Assembly: GCA_903892355.1 (NCBI GenBank)
Contig: CAITIE010000091.1
Span: forward strand, 186,001 to 250,000
Direction: 5' to 3'
DNA from: an uncultured Pirellula sp.
GTDB lineage: Bacteria; Planctomycetota; Planctomycetia; Pirellulales; Pirellulaceae
Length of the DNA: 64,000 bases
Position 1 is the first letter of the stretch; each line of letters begins with the position of its first letter. Positions 46,352-55,537 of this stretch are shown here, in pieces. A model generated the notes under the pieces. That model made no database searches and was not told the DNA's origin. It worked only from the letters and a program-made list of their open reading frames with translations. A program made the position numbers and the translations under genes.

Positions 46352-46695
46352 TGGTGAGCCCACGGTGGTTGGCATTTGGGATAGGCGTGACCTTCCTGGT
46401 CTTAGGACTATCCATGCGATTTGCGCCTATGGTTTGGGATGGGCAGCGTTGGCTGGCTTCGGATACCTTTGGCAAAGTTGGCTTGGTATTGATCTGCATG
46501 TGGTTGGCGTGGCCAGGGCTGGAGGCGATTCGTCGCGCTCCTGGGGGGGCCATGCTCTTGGTGGCTTGCACCGTGGCGGTCGGACTCTTTCTTTACCAGC
46601 GAAAGACTATATGGATCACCGGCCCATTCCTTTTGATCGCGATCGGTATTGCATTGTTCCGAGGTTGGCTCGGGAATATCAACCGACGTCACTGA
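46351..46695 (+). CDS. Small polytopic membrane protein of the HtrA operon
   Basis: 114 aa from the ATG at 46351 that shares a base with the previous stop (TGATG). Four hydrophobic segments, at about residues 6-25, 43-60, 66-82 and 87-107, fill nearly the whole protein. No motif or family recognised. Its coupling to the pseudoprotease gene suggests a membrane partner of the protease system. The 3' end overlaps the convergent recG gene by 17 nt. Confidence 0.75.
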   Translation: MVSPRWLAFGIGVTFLVLGLSMRFAPMVWDGQRWLASDTFGKVGLVLICMWLAWPGLEAIRRAPGGAMLLVACTVAVGLFLYQRKTIWITGPFLLIAIGIALFRGWLGNINRRH

Positions 46696-48901
46696 TCTCG
46701 AGTGTAGCGCCGTGCTTGGCGACGACCTGGCGACGCAGTTTCGCATGTTCCGGCAAATTCAACAGTGGATCGGTCGCGATGATCTCGCATGCGATTGATC
46801 TCGCCAATTGAAGGATCTCGGCATCGCGTGAAAGGTCTGCAATGCGGAGGGTTGGAAGGCCTGTTTGGCGCGTGCCGAGCAATTCACCGGGACCTCGCAG
46901 TTTGAGATCGAGCTCAGCGAGGGCAAAGCCGTCGTGATTGGAGGCGAACAGCTTGAGGCGCTCGAGTTCTTCATCCCCGATGTCCGAGCGTGGGAACAAG
47001 CACACATAGCCCGGAAATCGGCCTCGGCCAACACGGCCTCGCAATTGGTGGAGTTGGGCTAATCCCAATCGATCTGCATCCAAGATCGTCATCACCGACG
47101 CATTGGGAACGTCAATACCAACCTCGATGACCGTCGTTGCAACCAGCACCTGGATCTTACCAGAGACAAAGTCGTCAAGCTTTTGCTGCTTTTCGTCTCC
47201 ATCCATACGACCATGCACCAACCCGACTCTCAATTCAGCAAGTGGACCTTGGGAAAGGAGCTCCCATTGCTGAATAGCGCCTGCCGATTCACCTGCAGCA
47301 TCCTCTTCGCTCGTCGCTTCGACTCGAGGTGCAACCACGAACGCTTGTCGTCCCGAGTGGACTTGTTCCAAGACAAATTTCCACCAACGCTCCTGCTGGC
47401 CTGGTTCGGAAACATAGGTTTGAACGACCGATTGGCCGGGTGGTCGCTGCCTCAAGATGGAAACATCGAGATCTCCAAAAACGGTCATGGCGAGCGTGCG
47501 AGGTATCGGTGTGGCGGTCATCACCAAATAGTGGGGAACCGTGCGAGACTTTCTTAAACTAGCGCGTTGCTCCACACCAAAACGGTGCTGCTCATCGATA
47601 ACGAGGAGACCTAGCTTCGCAAATTCAACATGTTCACCGATGAGGGCTTGGGTGCCGACGACGATATCAACGGTTCCTATCGCAATCCGTTGAAGCAGTT
47701 CTCGCTTGTCTTTGCCGGAAATAGAACCGACCAGCAGTTCGATCATGACCTTGCTGTCTTTGAGTTGTTCGCAAAGCTTACGGTGATGCTGCCTAGCGAG
47801 CAGTTCCGTCGGGACCATCATCGCGGCTTGATAGTGATTCGCGACCGCGCTGAGCATGGCATACTGTGCGAGAGCCGTTTTGCCGGTGCCTACGTCTCCT
47901 TGGATCAAACGATTCATCGGTATTTCGCGAGCCATATCTCGGCGAATGTCTTCGATGGCGAGGGTTTGATCTCCGGTCAAATCGAATGGGAAGCGTTTCA
48001 AGATACGTGCGTGCACCATCGCGTTCGAAGGGATGCTCGGTGCAGGTTTCGAATATTGAGTCTTGTGGCGATGCATCGCAAGCGCCAACTGCAGCACAAA
48101 GAGTTCTTGAAAAATGAATCGCAATCGAGCATTGTGAGCCTCGATCATTGTCTCCGGTTGGTGGATCATGCGGAGAGCATCATGGATCGCGAGCAATTTC
48201 GGTGGGGCGGATGCGGCAAGATCCCCGTCGAACAAGGGGAGCCCTACTGACGCTGATTCCGAGTTGAGTAGGGTTGAATTGCCAGAGCTTGAGGTTGCCG
48301 AGAGCATGAAGGCAAGTTTCTGTGCGGCGCGTTCGCGCACCTCCAACGGCAGTGCTTCCTCAACGTGCTCGATCAATGGTATGACGGCAGCCATTGATTG
48401 GGCCACGTTCCGCTGCTGGAGCCCCTCGGTCAGCGGGTAGATCGGTATCGGTTTTGCGGGAGGTGGTTCCTCGCCGTCGGCCAACAGAAGGACTTCGGGG
48501 TGTCGCATCTGTAATGCGACACCGCTCGATTTGACAACCCCGGTCGCCAATACTCGCCTGCCGATCGAAAACTGCTCTCGTCGGAACGGTTGGTTGTACC
48601 AAACGCATCGGAGGTAGCCGCCCCCTTCGATCTCAAGCAACACGCCAACGGAACTGCGGCCATCGAAGCCGAATCGCGAATCCATATCGATCACGGTGCC
48701 GAGCACGCAGGCACGCGTATTTTCTGTCAGTTCCAGGGCTGTGCTCCAGGGCTGTACATCCTGGTAGGTTCTCGGGAAGAAAAAAAGCAAATCGATGGCG
48801 CGGCGAAGCCCTAGGCGTTCCAGAAGGCTGGCTTTTTGCGCGCCGATTCCCGGAACGAGTTGCAATGGCGTCTTGCTGTCAATTCCAATCGGCGAGGCCA
48901 T
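46679..48901 (-). CDS. recG: ATP-dependent DNA helicase RecG
   Basis: 740 aa. It remodels stalled replication forks and Holliday junctions. The wedge (OB) domain is in the first 200 residues (LQLVPGIGAQKASLLERLG, FFPRTYQDV). Superfamily 2 motifs follow in order: Walker A GDVGTGKTALAQ near residue 308, DEQH (LLVIDEQHRFG), VMTATPIPRTLAMT, VATTVIEVGIDVPNA and QLRGRVGRG. The family-typical C-terminal GPGELLGTRQTG is present. A Ser-rich insert lies near residues 195-220. The start at 48901 faces the isomerase gene across a 104-nt divergent spacer. Confidence 0.96.
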   Translation of the reverse strand: MASPIGIDSKTPLQLVPGIGAQKASLLERLGLRRAIDLLFFFPRTYQDVQPWSTALELTENTRACVLGTVIDMDSRFGFDGRSSVGVLLEIEGGGYLRCVWYNQPFRREQFSIGRRVLATGVVKSSGVALQMRHPEVLLLADGEEPPPAKPIPIYPLTEGLQQRNVAQSMAAVIPLIEHVEEALPLEVRERAAQKLAFMLSATSSSGNSTLLNSESASVGLPLFDGDLAASAPPKLLAIHDALRMIHQPETMIEAHNARLRFIFQELFVLQLALAMHRHKTQYSKPAPSIPSNAMVHARILKRFPFDLTGDQTLAIEDIRRDMAREIPMNRLIQGDVGTGKTALAQYAMLSAVANHYQAAMMVPTELLARQHHRKLCEQLKDSKVMIELLVGSISGKDKRELLQRIAIGTVDIVVGTQALIGEHVEFAKLGLLVIDEQHRFGVEQRASLRKSRTVPHYLVMTATPIPRTLAMTVFGDLDVSILRQRPPGQSVVQTYVSEPGQQERWWKFVLEQVHSGRQAFVVAPRVEATSEEDAAGESAGAIQQWELLSQGPLAELRVGLVHGRMDGDEKQQKLDDFVSGKIQVLVATTVIEVGIDVPNASVMTILDADRLGLAQLHQLRGRVGRGRFPGYVCLFPRSDIGDEELERLKLFASNHDGFALAELDLKLRGPGELLGTRQTGLPTLRIADLSRDAEILQLARSIACEIIATDPLLNLPEHAKLRRQVVAKHGATLEISDVG

Positions 48902-49005
48902 TTACTGGTTTACTGCTGAAACGAGGGGGTATAGTTGCCAGTTTGGTGCATCCGGGGATAATAGGGGCTGGTTCGGACTTGTTTGCTCAAAGGAGTGTCT
49001 CTCGC

Positions 49006-49752
49006 GTGTACGTCGCAGCATCCACTGGTTGTTTCCCAGAACTTTCTTTTTCCGAAGTGATCGAGATTCTCAATGATCTCGAGTTCACCGCAGTTGAAAT
49101 CGTTCTCGATGATGGCGGACCAATGACCGCTTCGCAGTTGGTCGACAATTTCGAGGAGTCGCTTCGGCTGATCCGCGATACCCACCGCCTTGATATTTGC
49201 AGTTATAACGTCAAGATCGAAGGGGAGGGGGAACAGTACTACACTCGATTTGAAAAAGTCTGTGATCTGGCCAAGGCCACCAAGGTCGTCACGCTGACGA
49301 TCCCTAGCGCTGTTCACGGAACCCCCTTCAATCAGGAAGTCGAACACCTTCAACGATTGGTAGCAATCGCCGACTTGCGAGGCGTCCGGATCGGCATCAA
49401 GAGCCAAATCGGTTGTTTGACCGAAGACCCAGATACAGTGAAAAACCTCTGCGATTATGTGCCAGGTGTAGGGCTGACACTTGATCCCAGCCATTATCTT
49501 TGCAGCAACAATCGGAACAAGAATTACGAAAAGCTGCTCAAATACGTTTACCATGTCCATTTGCGGGATTCCAAGAAAGACAAATTGCAGGTTCGAGTCG
49601 GGCAAGGTGAGATCGACTACAGCCGTTTGATCACCCAGTTGCAGAACATCGGGTACGATCAAGCCCTCAGCATCGAAATGCAACCCGATGAAGGAATCGA
49701 TATGCGTCAGGAGTTGCGTAAGCTCCGTTTGCTACTCGATTCTTTGCTTTAA
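49006..49752 (+). CDS. Sugar phosphate isomerase/epimerase-like TIM-barrel protein
   Basis: 248 aa from the GTG at 49006 with AGGAG about 11 nt upstream; the frame is open further, but the added residues do not fit the family. The sequence begins VYVAASTGCFPELSFSEVIEIL, the first barrel strand of the AP-endonuclease-2/xylose-isomerase-like fold. Metal-site candidates are Glu in VEIVLDD, His/Asp in LTLDPSHYL, His in YHVHLRDSK, and Glu in LSIEMQPDEG. The substrate is unknown. It leads a run of four plus-strand genes with purU, an EEP hydrolase and a methyltransferase. Confidence 0.85.
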   Translation: MYVAASTGCFPELSFSEVIEILNDLEFTAVEIVLDDGGPMTASQLVDNFEESLRLIRDTHRLDICSYNVKIEGEGEQYYTRFEKVCDLAKATKVVTLTIPSAVHGTPFNQEVEHLQRLVAIADLRGVRIGIKSQIGCLTEDPDTVKNLCDYVPGVGLTLDPSHYLCSNNRNKNYEKLLKYVYHVHLRDSKKDKLQVRVGQGEIDYSRLITQLQNIGYDQALSIEMQPDEGIDMRQELRKLRLLLDSLL

Positions 49753-49835
49753 TCGGTTCCGGATGATCCTGGATGGGCCGGGCGAGAACGCTTCACCAAC
49801 AAATCCCTCTTGCCCCCTTCTTGCTGCCGTACGCC

Positions 49836-50696
49836 ATGGAAATAGTCATCACAGCTGTTGGCCCAGACAATGTTGGATTGGCCGACCCGATTATTCACGA
49901 TGTCACTCGCCGAGGTGCCAACATCGCCGAGATCCAAATGTATGACCACGACGAAGCGGCGGTCTTCGCGATGATGTGCCGGTTGCATTTGGATCAATCG
50001 CAATTCCATGGACTCCAGGAATCGATGCGATCGACAGCCACCGAAAAACAATTGGAAATCCGGGTTTGGAGCCCCGAAGAGCGCGCCAGCAAACCCAATC
50101 TGGCGATATGTACGACCCTTTTGGAGTACACACCTCGGGCCATCCTAGAGGCAATTCGCGATGGCCAACTCAATGCAAATCCCGTCGTAATCATCGGCAA
50201 TCGCCGGAAATGCGAAGGGATGGCAAAGGAGTTCGGTATCCCGTTCGAGTTTATCGGTCGCGAAGATGGATCTGCGGACGATGATGCCATGGTTCGCGTC
50301 ATCGATCGCTATCAAGCGGATTACGTGGTATTAGCCAGGTACATGAGAGTCCTGCCACCAGATACCTGCTGGAAGTTTGCAGGTGGGCGGATTATCAACC
50401 TGCACCATGGCCTTCTTCCAAGTTTCCGAGGATTGCGGCCCTATCACGATGCGTACGCTGCACGGATGTTAACGTTTGGTGCGACATGCCACTTCATCGT
50501 TCCCGAATTGGATGCGGGAAATCAAACCATCCATCAGACGACCTTCAGCGCTCAACCAGGCATGAAGCTCGAGGAAGTGATTCGGATTGGCCAGCAGCAT
50601 AACGAGCCGGATTGCCTCGTTGAAGGAGTACGCCGCGTATGCGATCGCGAGGTCCAGTTGCACTTCCACCGAGTCATCGCAAGGTCTAAGCCATGA
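49836..50696 (+). CDS. purU: Formyltetrahydrofolate deformylase
   Basis: 286 aa from the ATG at 49836. It splits 10-formyl-THF into THF and formate, balancing one-carbon pools and feeding formate to purine synthesis. An N-terminal ACT domain (residues 1-75, MEIVITAVGPDNVGLADPI) is followed by the formyltransferase fold with the conserved INLHHGLLPSF (Asn188, His190/His191) and the catalytic Asp in ELDAGNQTIHQ (near residue 225). YMRVLPPDTCWKF before the motif is also family-typical. The stop overlaps the next start (ATGA at 50693). Confidence 0.92.
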   Translation: MEIVITAVGPDNVGLADPIIHDVTRRGANIAEIQMYDHDEAAVFAMMCRLHLDQSQFHGLQESMRSTATEKQLEIRVWSPEERASKPNLAICTTLLEYTPRAILEAIRDGQLNANPVVIIGNRRKCEGMAKEFGIPFEFIGREDGSADDDAMVRVIDRYQADYVVLARYMRVLPPDTCWKFAGGRIINLHHGLLPSFRGLRPYHDAYAARMLTFGATCHFIVPELDAGNQTIHQTTFSAQPGMKLEEVIRIGQQHNEPDCLVEGVRRVCDREVQLHFHRVIARSKP

Positions 50697-51859
50697 TCAT
50701 TTCAACGAATAACGCGACGGGTGCTGTTTGTGGTGGGTTATCGATGTCCAGATTATCGGTAGCGAAATTTTTATTGCCCAAACGATCTGTGCTGAAAGCA
50801 CTCTGGAGCATCCTGGTTGCGATGCCAATGCTATTGGCGGTAATGCTATTGGCGGTAATGCTATCGACGCCAATGCTATCGACGCCAATGCTATCAGCGC
50901 AACAATGGTCCGCAGACCGCGCTCCGAAAGCATTGACCGTTGCGACATGGAATCTGGAATGGTTCTTCGACGATGAAACGCAAAATAATCGGAGTGCCGT
51001 GGCCAAGGAGCAATCGGCTCCGAGTCGCGAGGAGTGGGATTGGCGAGTGGCAATGTTCGCTTCGGCCATAGCCAATTTCGAGCCAACAATTCTGGCCGTG
51101 CAGGAAATCGAGGACCGAAACTGCATGCAGGCACTGACCAAAGTGCTCAAAGACCGCCATGACCTGTCCTACCGTGTCGCATTCATCGATGGCTACGACA
51201 GCGGTACGGAACAAGATGTAGCCATATTGTTCCGATCGGGATTGGTGGAGTTTTCCCGCCGCGAGCAAAGCTACAGCATGTTCAACTCCAAGGAGTTCTA
51301 TAACCTATCCAAGCATTTAATCGCACGGTTTGAGTGGCAAGCTGGCGATCGCACGATTCCTTTAACGTTGATGGTGATGCATCTCCGAGCGACCGCCGAT
51401 GCAGCCGAACTGCGGTCGAAACAAGCAAGGTTGGCTCACGAATGGATGAGGCGGCAAATCGCAAGTGGGGAGAACGTCATCATCATAGGGGATTTGAATG
51501 TCGAGGAACCCGCTGGTGCTATCCTGCCAGACGGAGATGGAATGCATCTGCTGCTGGGCAAAGGGACCCCTGAAGCCAACGATGACCTCATCGATTTACT
51601 GGAACGAGCACCCGTCGATTCCAGAAGAACCCATTTGATTCTCGACAAGCAGTTCGATCGAATCCTCGCGTCCTCATCGTTAGTCCAAGGTTCTGGCGGT
51701 TATCGATTTGAGAAGATCGAGGTATTGTCGCAGCACAACATTCGAGGTGAAGGTCCCGATGCAGACCATTGGGACACTCGCTACACCAAGGATCGGAAGG
51801 AACGTGACCTGAGCGACCATCATCCCGTGATGGCGACGTTGGAATTGGTCCAGCCATAA
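50693..51859 (+). CDS. Exported endonuclease/exonuclease/phosphatase-family protein
   Basis: 388 aa. An export signal (about residues 33-68) has a core made almost wholly of a 15-bp repeat. The EEP fold is complete: TWNLEWF, the metal Glu in VQEIEDRN, MVMHLRA, the IIIGDLNVEEP motif and the final His in LSDHHPV. Members hydrolyse phosphodiesters in nucleic acids, lipids or small molecules; an exported one most likely scavenges phosphate or nucleotides (inference). A start at 50744 is also possible. It overlaps purU by 4 nt and precedes the methyltransferase gene by 7 nt. Confidence 0.88.
   Translation: MIISTNNATGAVCGGLSMSRLSVAKFLLPKRSVLKALWSILVAMPMLLAVMLLAVMLSTPMLSTPMLSAQQWSADRAPKALTVATWNLEWFFDDETQNNRSAVAKEQSAPSREEWDWRVAMFASAIANFEPTILAVQEIEDRNCMQALTKVLKDRHDLSYRVAFIDGYDSGTEQDVAILFRSGLVEFSRREQSYSMFNSKEFYNLSKHLIARFEWQAGDRTIPLTLMVMHLRATADAAELRSKQARLAHEWMRRQIASGENVIIIGDLNVEEPAGAILPDGDGMHLLLGKGTPEANDDLIDLLERAPVDSRRTHLILDKQFDRILASSSLVQGSGGYRFEKIEVLSQHNIRGEGPDADHWDTRYTKDRKERDLSDHHPVMATLELVQP
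50827..50901. repeat. 15-bp in-frame tandem repeat, five copies, in a signal peptide
   Basis: AATGCTATTGGCGGT twice, AATGCTATCGACGCC twice, and AATGCTATCAGCGCA once, back to back. Two waves are visible: the base unit was duplicated, changed, then duplicated again. It encodes MLLAV and MLSTP pentapeptides and forms the hydrophobic core and cleavage region of the export signal. Confidence 0.95.
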
Positions 51860-51866
51860 GCGTCGC

Positions 51867-52811
51867 ATGACAACAGGGAACGAAACAGAAAGCTCACGAC
51901 CCGGCGATCCCATCAAAGCCGGTGATCCCATCAAAGCCGGTGATCCCATCAAAGCCGGTGATCCCATCAAAGCCGGTGATCCCATCCAAGGAGACAACGG
52001 GAGGAACCGTCCCGCTTGGCAATTGCCTCCGGGAGTGTCCAGGGGAACGTGGGATTATGTCCATGAAGTGAGTATTGCTACCCAATACGATGGCTTCCAT
52101 CACGGCCACCCGCTGCTTGAATTGGATCGCAACCTGGTGATGAGTGTGGCCGATGAGATCTCGTCGAGCCATAGAGGTCAAGCTGGTGTGGCGGTCGACT
52201 TAGCGTGTGGCACAGGTAGGTGTTCCATCCCGTTGGCAGAACGTGGCTGGAAGGTGATCGGGATCGATTTGAGCCAGTCGATGTTGAGCGAGGTCGCGGC
52301 GAAGAAAAACGCCAATGCTGCGGTTTCAGAGCGAGTCGCATTGGTTCGAGGGAATCTAGTCCAATTGGCATTCCTCTCCGACGAGCAGATCGACCTAGCG
52401 TATTGCCTGTACAGTTCCATCGGGATGATCCAAGGACGGAACAATCGCATTGAGCTACTGAGGCATGTGCACCGGGTGCTGCGTCCCAATGGGCGGTTCC
52501 TGGTGCATGTCCATAATCGTGGAACGTGGCTGCGGGATCCCGGTGGGGTGCGTCGATGGATCGCGGATTGGTGGAGGAGCGTTCGAGATTCCCAATGGGA
52601 GTTCGGAGACCGGGTTTATGCATACCGCGGACTTCCGAGCATGTTTTTACATATTTTCTCAGAGAGGGAATTGAAGCGGGATTTGCACCGAGCGGGATTT
52701 CGGCTCGATCGCTGGATTCGATTGAATCGAACATCCAGCGGGTTGCTCACTTCGCCGTGGTGCAGCGGGTTGCGTGCAGGCGGATATATCGCCGTTGCTA
52801 AGAAGGCTTAA
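51867..52811 (+). CDS. Class I SAM-dependent methyltransferase with GDPIKA repeat leader
   Basis: 314 aa. The first 45 residues carry nearly five copies of a GDPIKA hexapeptide from an 18-bp repeat. The catalytic domain starts near residue 60, with SAM motif I VDLACGTGRCS, acidic VIGIDLSQSML, and later motifs LAYCLYSSIGMI and HRVLRPNGRFLVHVHNRGTW. The substrate is unknown; small-molecule or ubiquinone-type methylation would fit the fold. It is the last gene of the isomerase-purU operon and is convergent with the 85-aa protein gene. Confidence 0.87.
   Translation: MTTGNETESSRPGDPIKAGDPIKAGDPIKAGDPIKAGDPIQGDNGRNRPAWQLPPGVSRGTWDYVHEVSIATQYDGFHHGHPLLELDRNLVMSVADEISSSHRGQAGVAVDLACGTGRCSIPLAERGWKVIGIDLSQSMLSEVAAKKNANAAVSERVALVRGNLVQLAFLSDEQIDLAYCLYSSIGMIQGRNNRIELLRHVHRVLRPNGRFLVHVHNRGTWLRDPGGVRRWIADWWRSVRDSQWEFGDRVYAYRGLPSMFLHIFSERELKRDLHRAGFRLDRWIRLNRTSSGLLTSPWCSGLRAGGYIAVAKKA
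51903..51992. repeat. 18-bp in-frame tandem repeat, about five copies
   Basis: GGTGATCCCATCAAAGCC in four near-identical copies (51903-51974) and a partial fifth to 51992. Copies two to four show no difference, so the array is young or kept uniform. Confidence 0.95.
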
Positions 52812-52827
52812 ATCGAGCCTTTGAATG

Positions 52828-53085
52828 CTAGAGTTTCTTCTCCAGGAGTTGAGCGATAATCTCAGGCTTGCGTTCTTTTTTGATCCGCTCGAGTTGGTCA
52901 GCGGGGACACCGATGCGCTCGAGATTGGTGAAGAGGGATTCCCAAACCTTCTCCCTCTTTTTTCCTTCGGACAGATACAAATCCGTCAGCAACTCTTGGG
53001 CCCGTTGAAACGCGACATCATCGCGATTCTTGTAATAGTTCTTGATGATCGACTGTTGATGCTTGGTAAAGTTCTCCATGGGCAT
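52828..53085 (-). CDS. Small charged helical protein, unknown function
   Basis: 85 aa (ATG at 53085 or 53079). Almost entirely helical and charged: NFTKHQQSIIKNYYKNRDD, then a Lys/Glu-rich middle and RIKKERKPEIIAQLLEKKL. I do not recognise a named family, but the even, protein-like composition and clear end support a real gene. The 53086-53247 spacer has no gene. Confidence 0.7.
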   Translation of the reverse strand: MPMENFTKHQQSIIKNYYKNRDDVAFQRAQELLTDLYLSEGKKREKVWESLFTNLERIGVPADQLERIKKERKPEIIAQLLEKKL

Positions 53086-53247
53086 GATGGCCTATTTCCC
53101 TATAAGTAAGAGCTGGGGTCGGAAAAAAAGTTGCGATCGAACCGAGTTTCGGACGACATGATCCTCGGCTGACATGATCTAAACCGCCGTAGTCTCGGCA
53201 GCATTGTGGCTGAGGGACGCGGCGCCTGTGCGTGCAGGGCGAGCGCT

Positions 53248-53601
53248 TCATCTGGCCAGTTCATCGAGGATACTGTTGAGTCCGGGTATATCGAGTCCAC
53301 CGGTCAGTTCCCGCACGCCATGAACATGCATCTCTTTTGCCTGGGCAACAGCGTGGTTCATCGATTCCAAAATGAGTCGCTGTGCGGTGGACTTGTGTTC
53401 TGGATGGAGCAAACTATCGGAGATTTCGACGGTTTGGACGACCCCAAGGCCATTGAGCTCCACGAGGACTTGATGGTCCCCTTCGCAGGCTCTGCCGCGG
53501 ACACGGCGATGTTCCATGTCCGATTTTAGCTTTGAAAGCCGCTCGCCCATGCTACTGGCGGCTTTCATCAGGTTGGCCATCTGAGTTAGGTTTTTGAACA
53601 T
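53248..53601 (-). CDS. YbaB/EbfC-family nucleoid-associated protein
   Basis: 117 aa. The family pattern is present: MFKNLTQMANLMKAASSM, GDHQVLVELNGLGVVQTVEIS, and a last helix with RLILESMNHAVAQAKEM. YbaB proteins form dimers that bind DNA with little sequence preference. In many bacteria the gene follows dnaX; here it lies 10 nt after a secreted protein gene instead, with which it is probably co-transcribed. Confidence 0.85.
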   Translation of the reverse strand: MFKNLTQMANLMKAASSMGERLSKLKSDMEHRRVRGRACEGDHQVLVELNGLGVVQTVEISDSLLHPEHKSTAQRLILESMNHAVAQAKEMHVHGVRELTGGLDIPGLNSILDELAR

Positions 53602-53611
53602 TGCTATCGCT

Positions 53612-55537
53612 TTAGCGCAATTGGAGTTGCATCCAGCCGTCGTCGATTGCTAGCGACGCGAGTTGCAAGTCTCGGAATTGGTCGGGAAGTCGTTCGGACC
53701 AACGGAATGGCTTATCGAGCAATTCCGGGCGGAACAATTGCTCAAATTTGTTTCTGAGGAATGTTCTGAGAGTCACGGCTTCAACGCCTCGTTGTTCTTT
53801 GCCGCTAAATTCGACATTGACATCACCGTCTCGGACCAATTGAACGGCTCCATCGGCAATATCAACCCGGTACGAAGCCTCGATTGTGGCAGCCTTGTTG
53901 AGCCCTTGCTCTTCTTTTCTCAGTTTCAAGGTTCGAATGCGGAAACGGATCCGAGAATCATCGAGATGGAGTTCCACAGGTTGGAATCCATTCAACGTGA
54001 TGGCCCATGGGCCATCTTCTTCTTTTCGAGGAATACCTTTGGCGGCGTCACCGAATTGGGAGATATAACCGTCCATATCTTCGCTGCGGAGGATTCGACC
54101 TGCCAGGATCGGGTCGAGGAGATTTCCAAGGGCCGATTGGTGGATTTGTACCGTTACTCCTGAGGATTCCATGGGGAGGGGGCAGGAACTGGTTGCTGCC
54201 AATTGCACCCCGTTCTGAATGTTCCATTGAACGGCTAGGTTATCGGTCGTACTCCATGAACTCCTGGAAGGCTTCGTGATACCCAATCGCGAGAGGGTCG
54301 GAGCTCCCAGCGAATTGATTTTGCTGTTAGCCTCGGCGAGTTGACCATTTAGCTGCTCATGAAACTGACTACGAATCCGATTTTCTAGTCGGGATTCACC
54401 GATGGCATCTGCTAGCGGCTTTTGTTTAGCAGCCTGTTTCGCTGCGATCTTTCGAACGATACGAAGACGGTGCTCAATACTATTGATGACGGTTTTTAGA
54501 TCCGCATCGACGCCCGTGTCCCCGAGCGATGCCAGCCCGTAATCGGTCAGCGCAATCGATTCGCTAGCAGCGATATTCGCGGACCCTTGCGTGTTTAACA
54601 CCACGGAGCGATTGTAGCCTCGATTGAAGCTTGCAAAATCCGCGTTCAAGTTCAATCGAACGGCAGCATTCGATGGGCTGTCGAGGAGTTGCGGAGAGAC
54701 GACTCCTCGCAGAACGCTTTGACCGAGAATGGTCGTACCGAGAATCAACTCGTTGACCGGATTGGATTCGTCCACTGGTCGAGCCAAACGGCGTTGCAGG
54801 AAGTCGCCGGACGCAAGGACTCGTAGGTTCGGGTAAGAGAAGGCACTTTTTACCGAAGACACAACGTCGGGAAGCTGGTTCCCTTGATGGAGGTAGGCAA
54901 CTGTTTGTGCCAAATCGTGCATCGCATTGGCATCGGATAGCATGCCCGGAGCCTGCATTCTCTCCGAGAGCTTGTTCAACCGGTTTCGCAAAATCTCAAA
55001 CGTGGTTTCGGGGTTGGAACCGAATCGCTGCGATTGGATGTACTTGGACAGCGTCTCCCGCACATTCACAAACTGAGCAAACTCGAGACCGTAGTAATTC
55101 TGCCGGAACGTCTTCTCGATATCGTTCAAAACTTCCAGGTTGGGAGTCGGTTGCGACAACTCCTCAGCAATCGTGTCGAGCTTGAGAAAGCGTTGCCAAA
55201 GGGGCCCTTGGGCTGGGCTTGAAGCTAAAAAGGTACGCAGTTGGCCTAACGCTTGGTCGAGCGACTGCCGAGCCGTGGGGACCTGAGGGAGTGTTTTCGC
55301 GTCGAATCGGCTCGATGCGGATCGAACCCGTTCCAGCAGTTGGGTATTCGACAGCGGGTCTTGGCCCGCCCAAAGGGTCGGTTGGGGAGCCGACTCGGAA
55401 GCTTGCCCAAATGCCACTGCGGAGAAGGGAGCAGTAAATAACGCGGCAAAGAACGCTACGGCAACTAATGCTGCTGGTAGTAAATCTGTGTGGATTGCAG
55501 CAAACGCAGTTCGTTTGGCGAATTGTTTTTTACGCAC
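53612..55537 (-). CDS. Large secreted protein of unknown function
   Basis: 641 aa from a GTG at 55535-55537, which has a perfect AGGAGG 8 nt upstream; the frame is open to 55579 but without a start of that quality. The export signal covers residues 1-45 (basic start, hydrophobic AALVAVAFFAALFTAPF, cleavage near AFGQA). The mature part is helical and polar (about 45-400), then a beta-rich region near 455-600 with VTVQIHQSALGNLLDPILAGR. No catalytic motif or named family is seen. The YbaB gene follows after 10 nt. Confidence 0.8.
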   Translation of the reverse strand: MRKKQFAKRTAFAAIHTDLLPAALVAVAFFAALFTAPFSAVAFGQASESAPQPTLWAGQDPLSNTQLLERVRSASSRFDAKTLPQVPTARQSLDQALGQLRTFLASSPAQGPLWQRFLKLDTIAEELSQPTPNLEVLNDIEKTFRQNYYGLEFAQFVNVRETLSKYIQSQRFGSNPETTFEILRNRLNKLSERMQAPGMLSDANAMHDLAQTVAYLHQGNQLPDVVSSVKSAFSYPNLRVLASGDFLQRRLARPVDESNPVNELILGTTILGQSVLRGVVSPQLLDSPSNAAVRLNLNADFASFNRGYNRSVVLNTQGSANIAASESIALTDYGLASLGDTGVDADLKTVINSIEHRLRIVRKIAAKQAAKQKPLADAIGESRLENRIRSQFHEQLNGQLAEANSKINSLGAPTLSRLGITKPSRSSWSTTDNLAVQWNIQNGVQLAATSSCPLPMESSGVTVQIHQSALGNLLDPILAGRILRSEDMDGYISQFGDAAKGIPRKEEDGPWAITLNGFQPVELHLDDSRIRFRIRTLKLRKEEQGLNKAATIEASYRVDIADGAVQLVRDGDVNVEFSGKEQRGVEAVTLRTFLRNKFEQLFRPELLDKPFRWSERLPDQFRDLQLASLAIDDGWMQLQLR

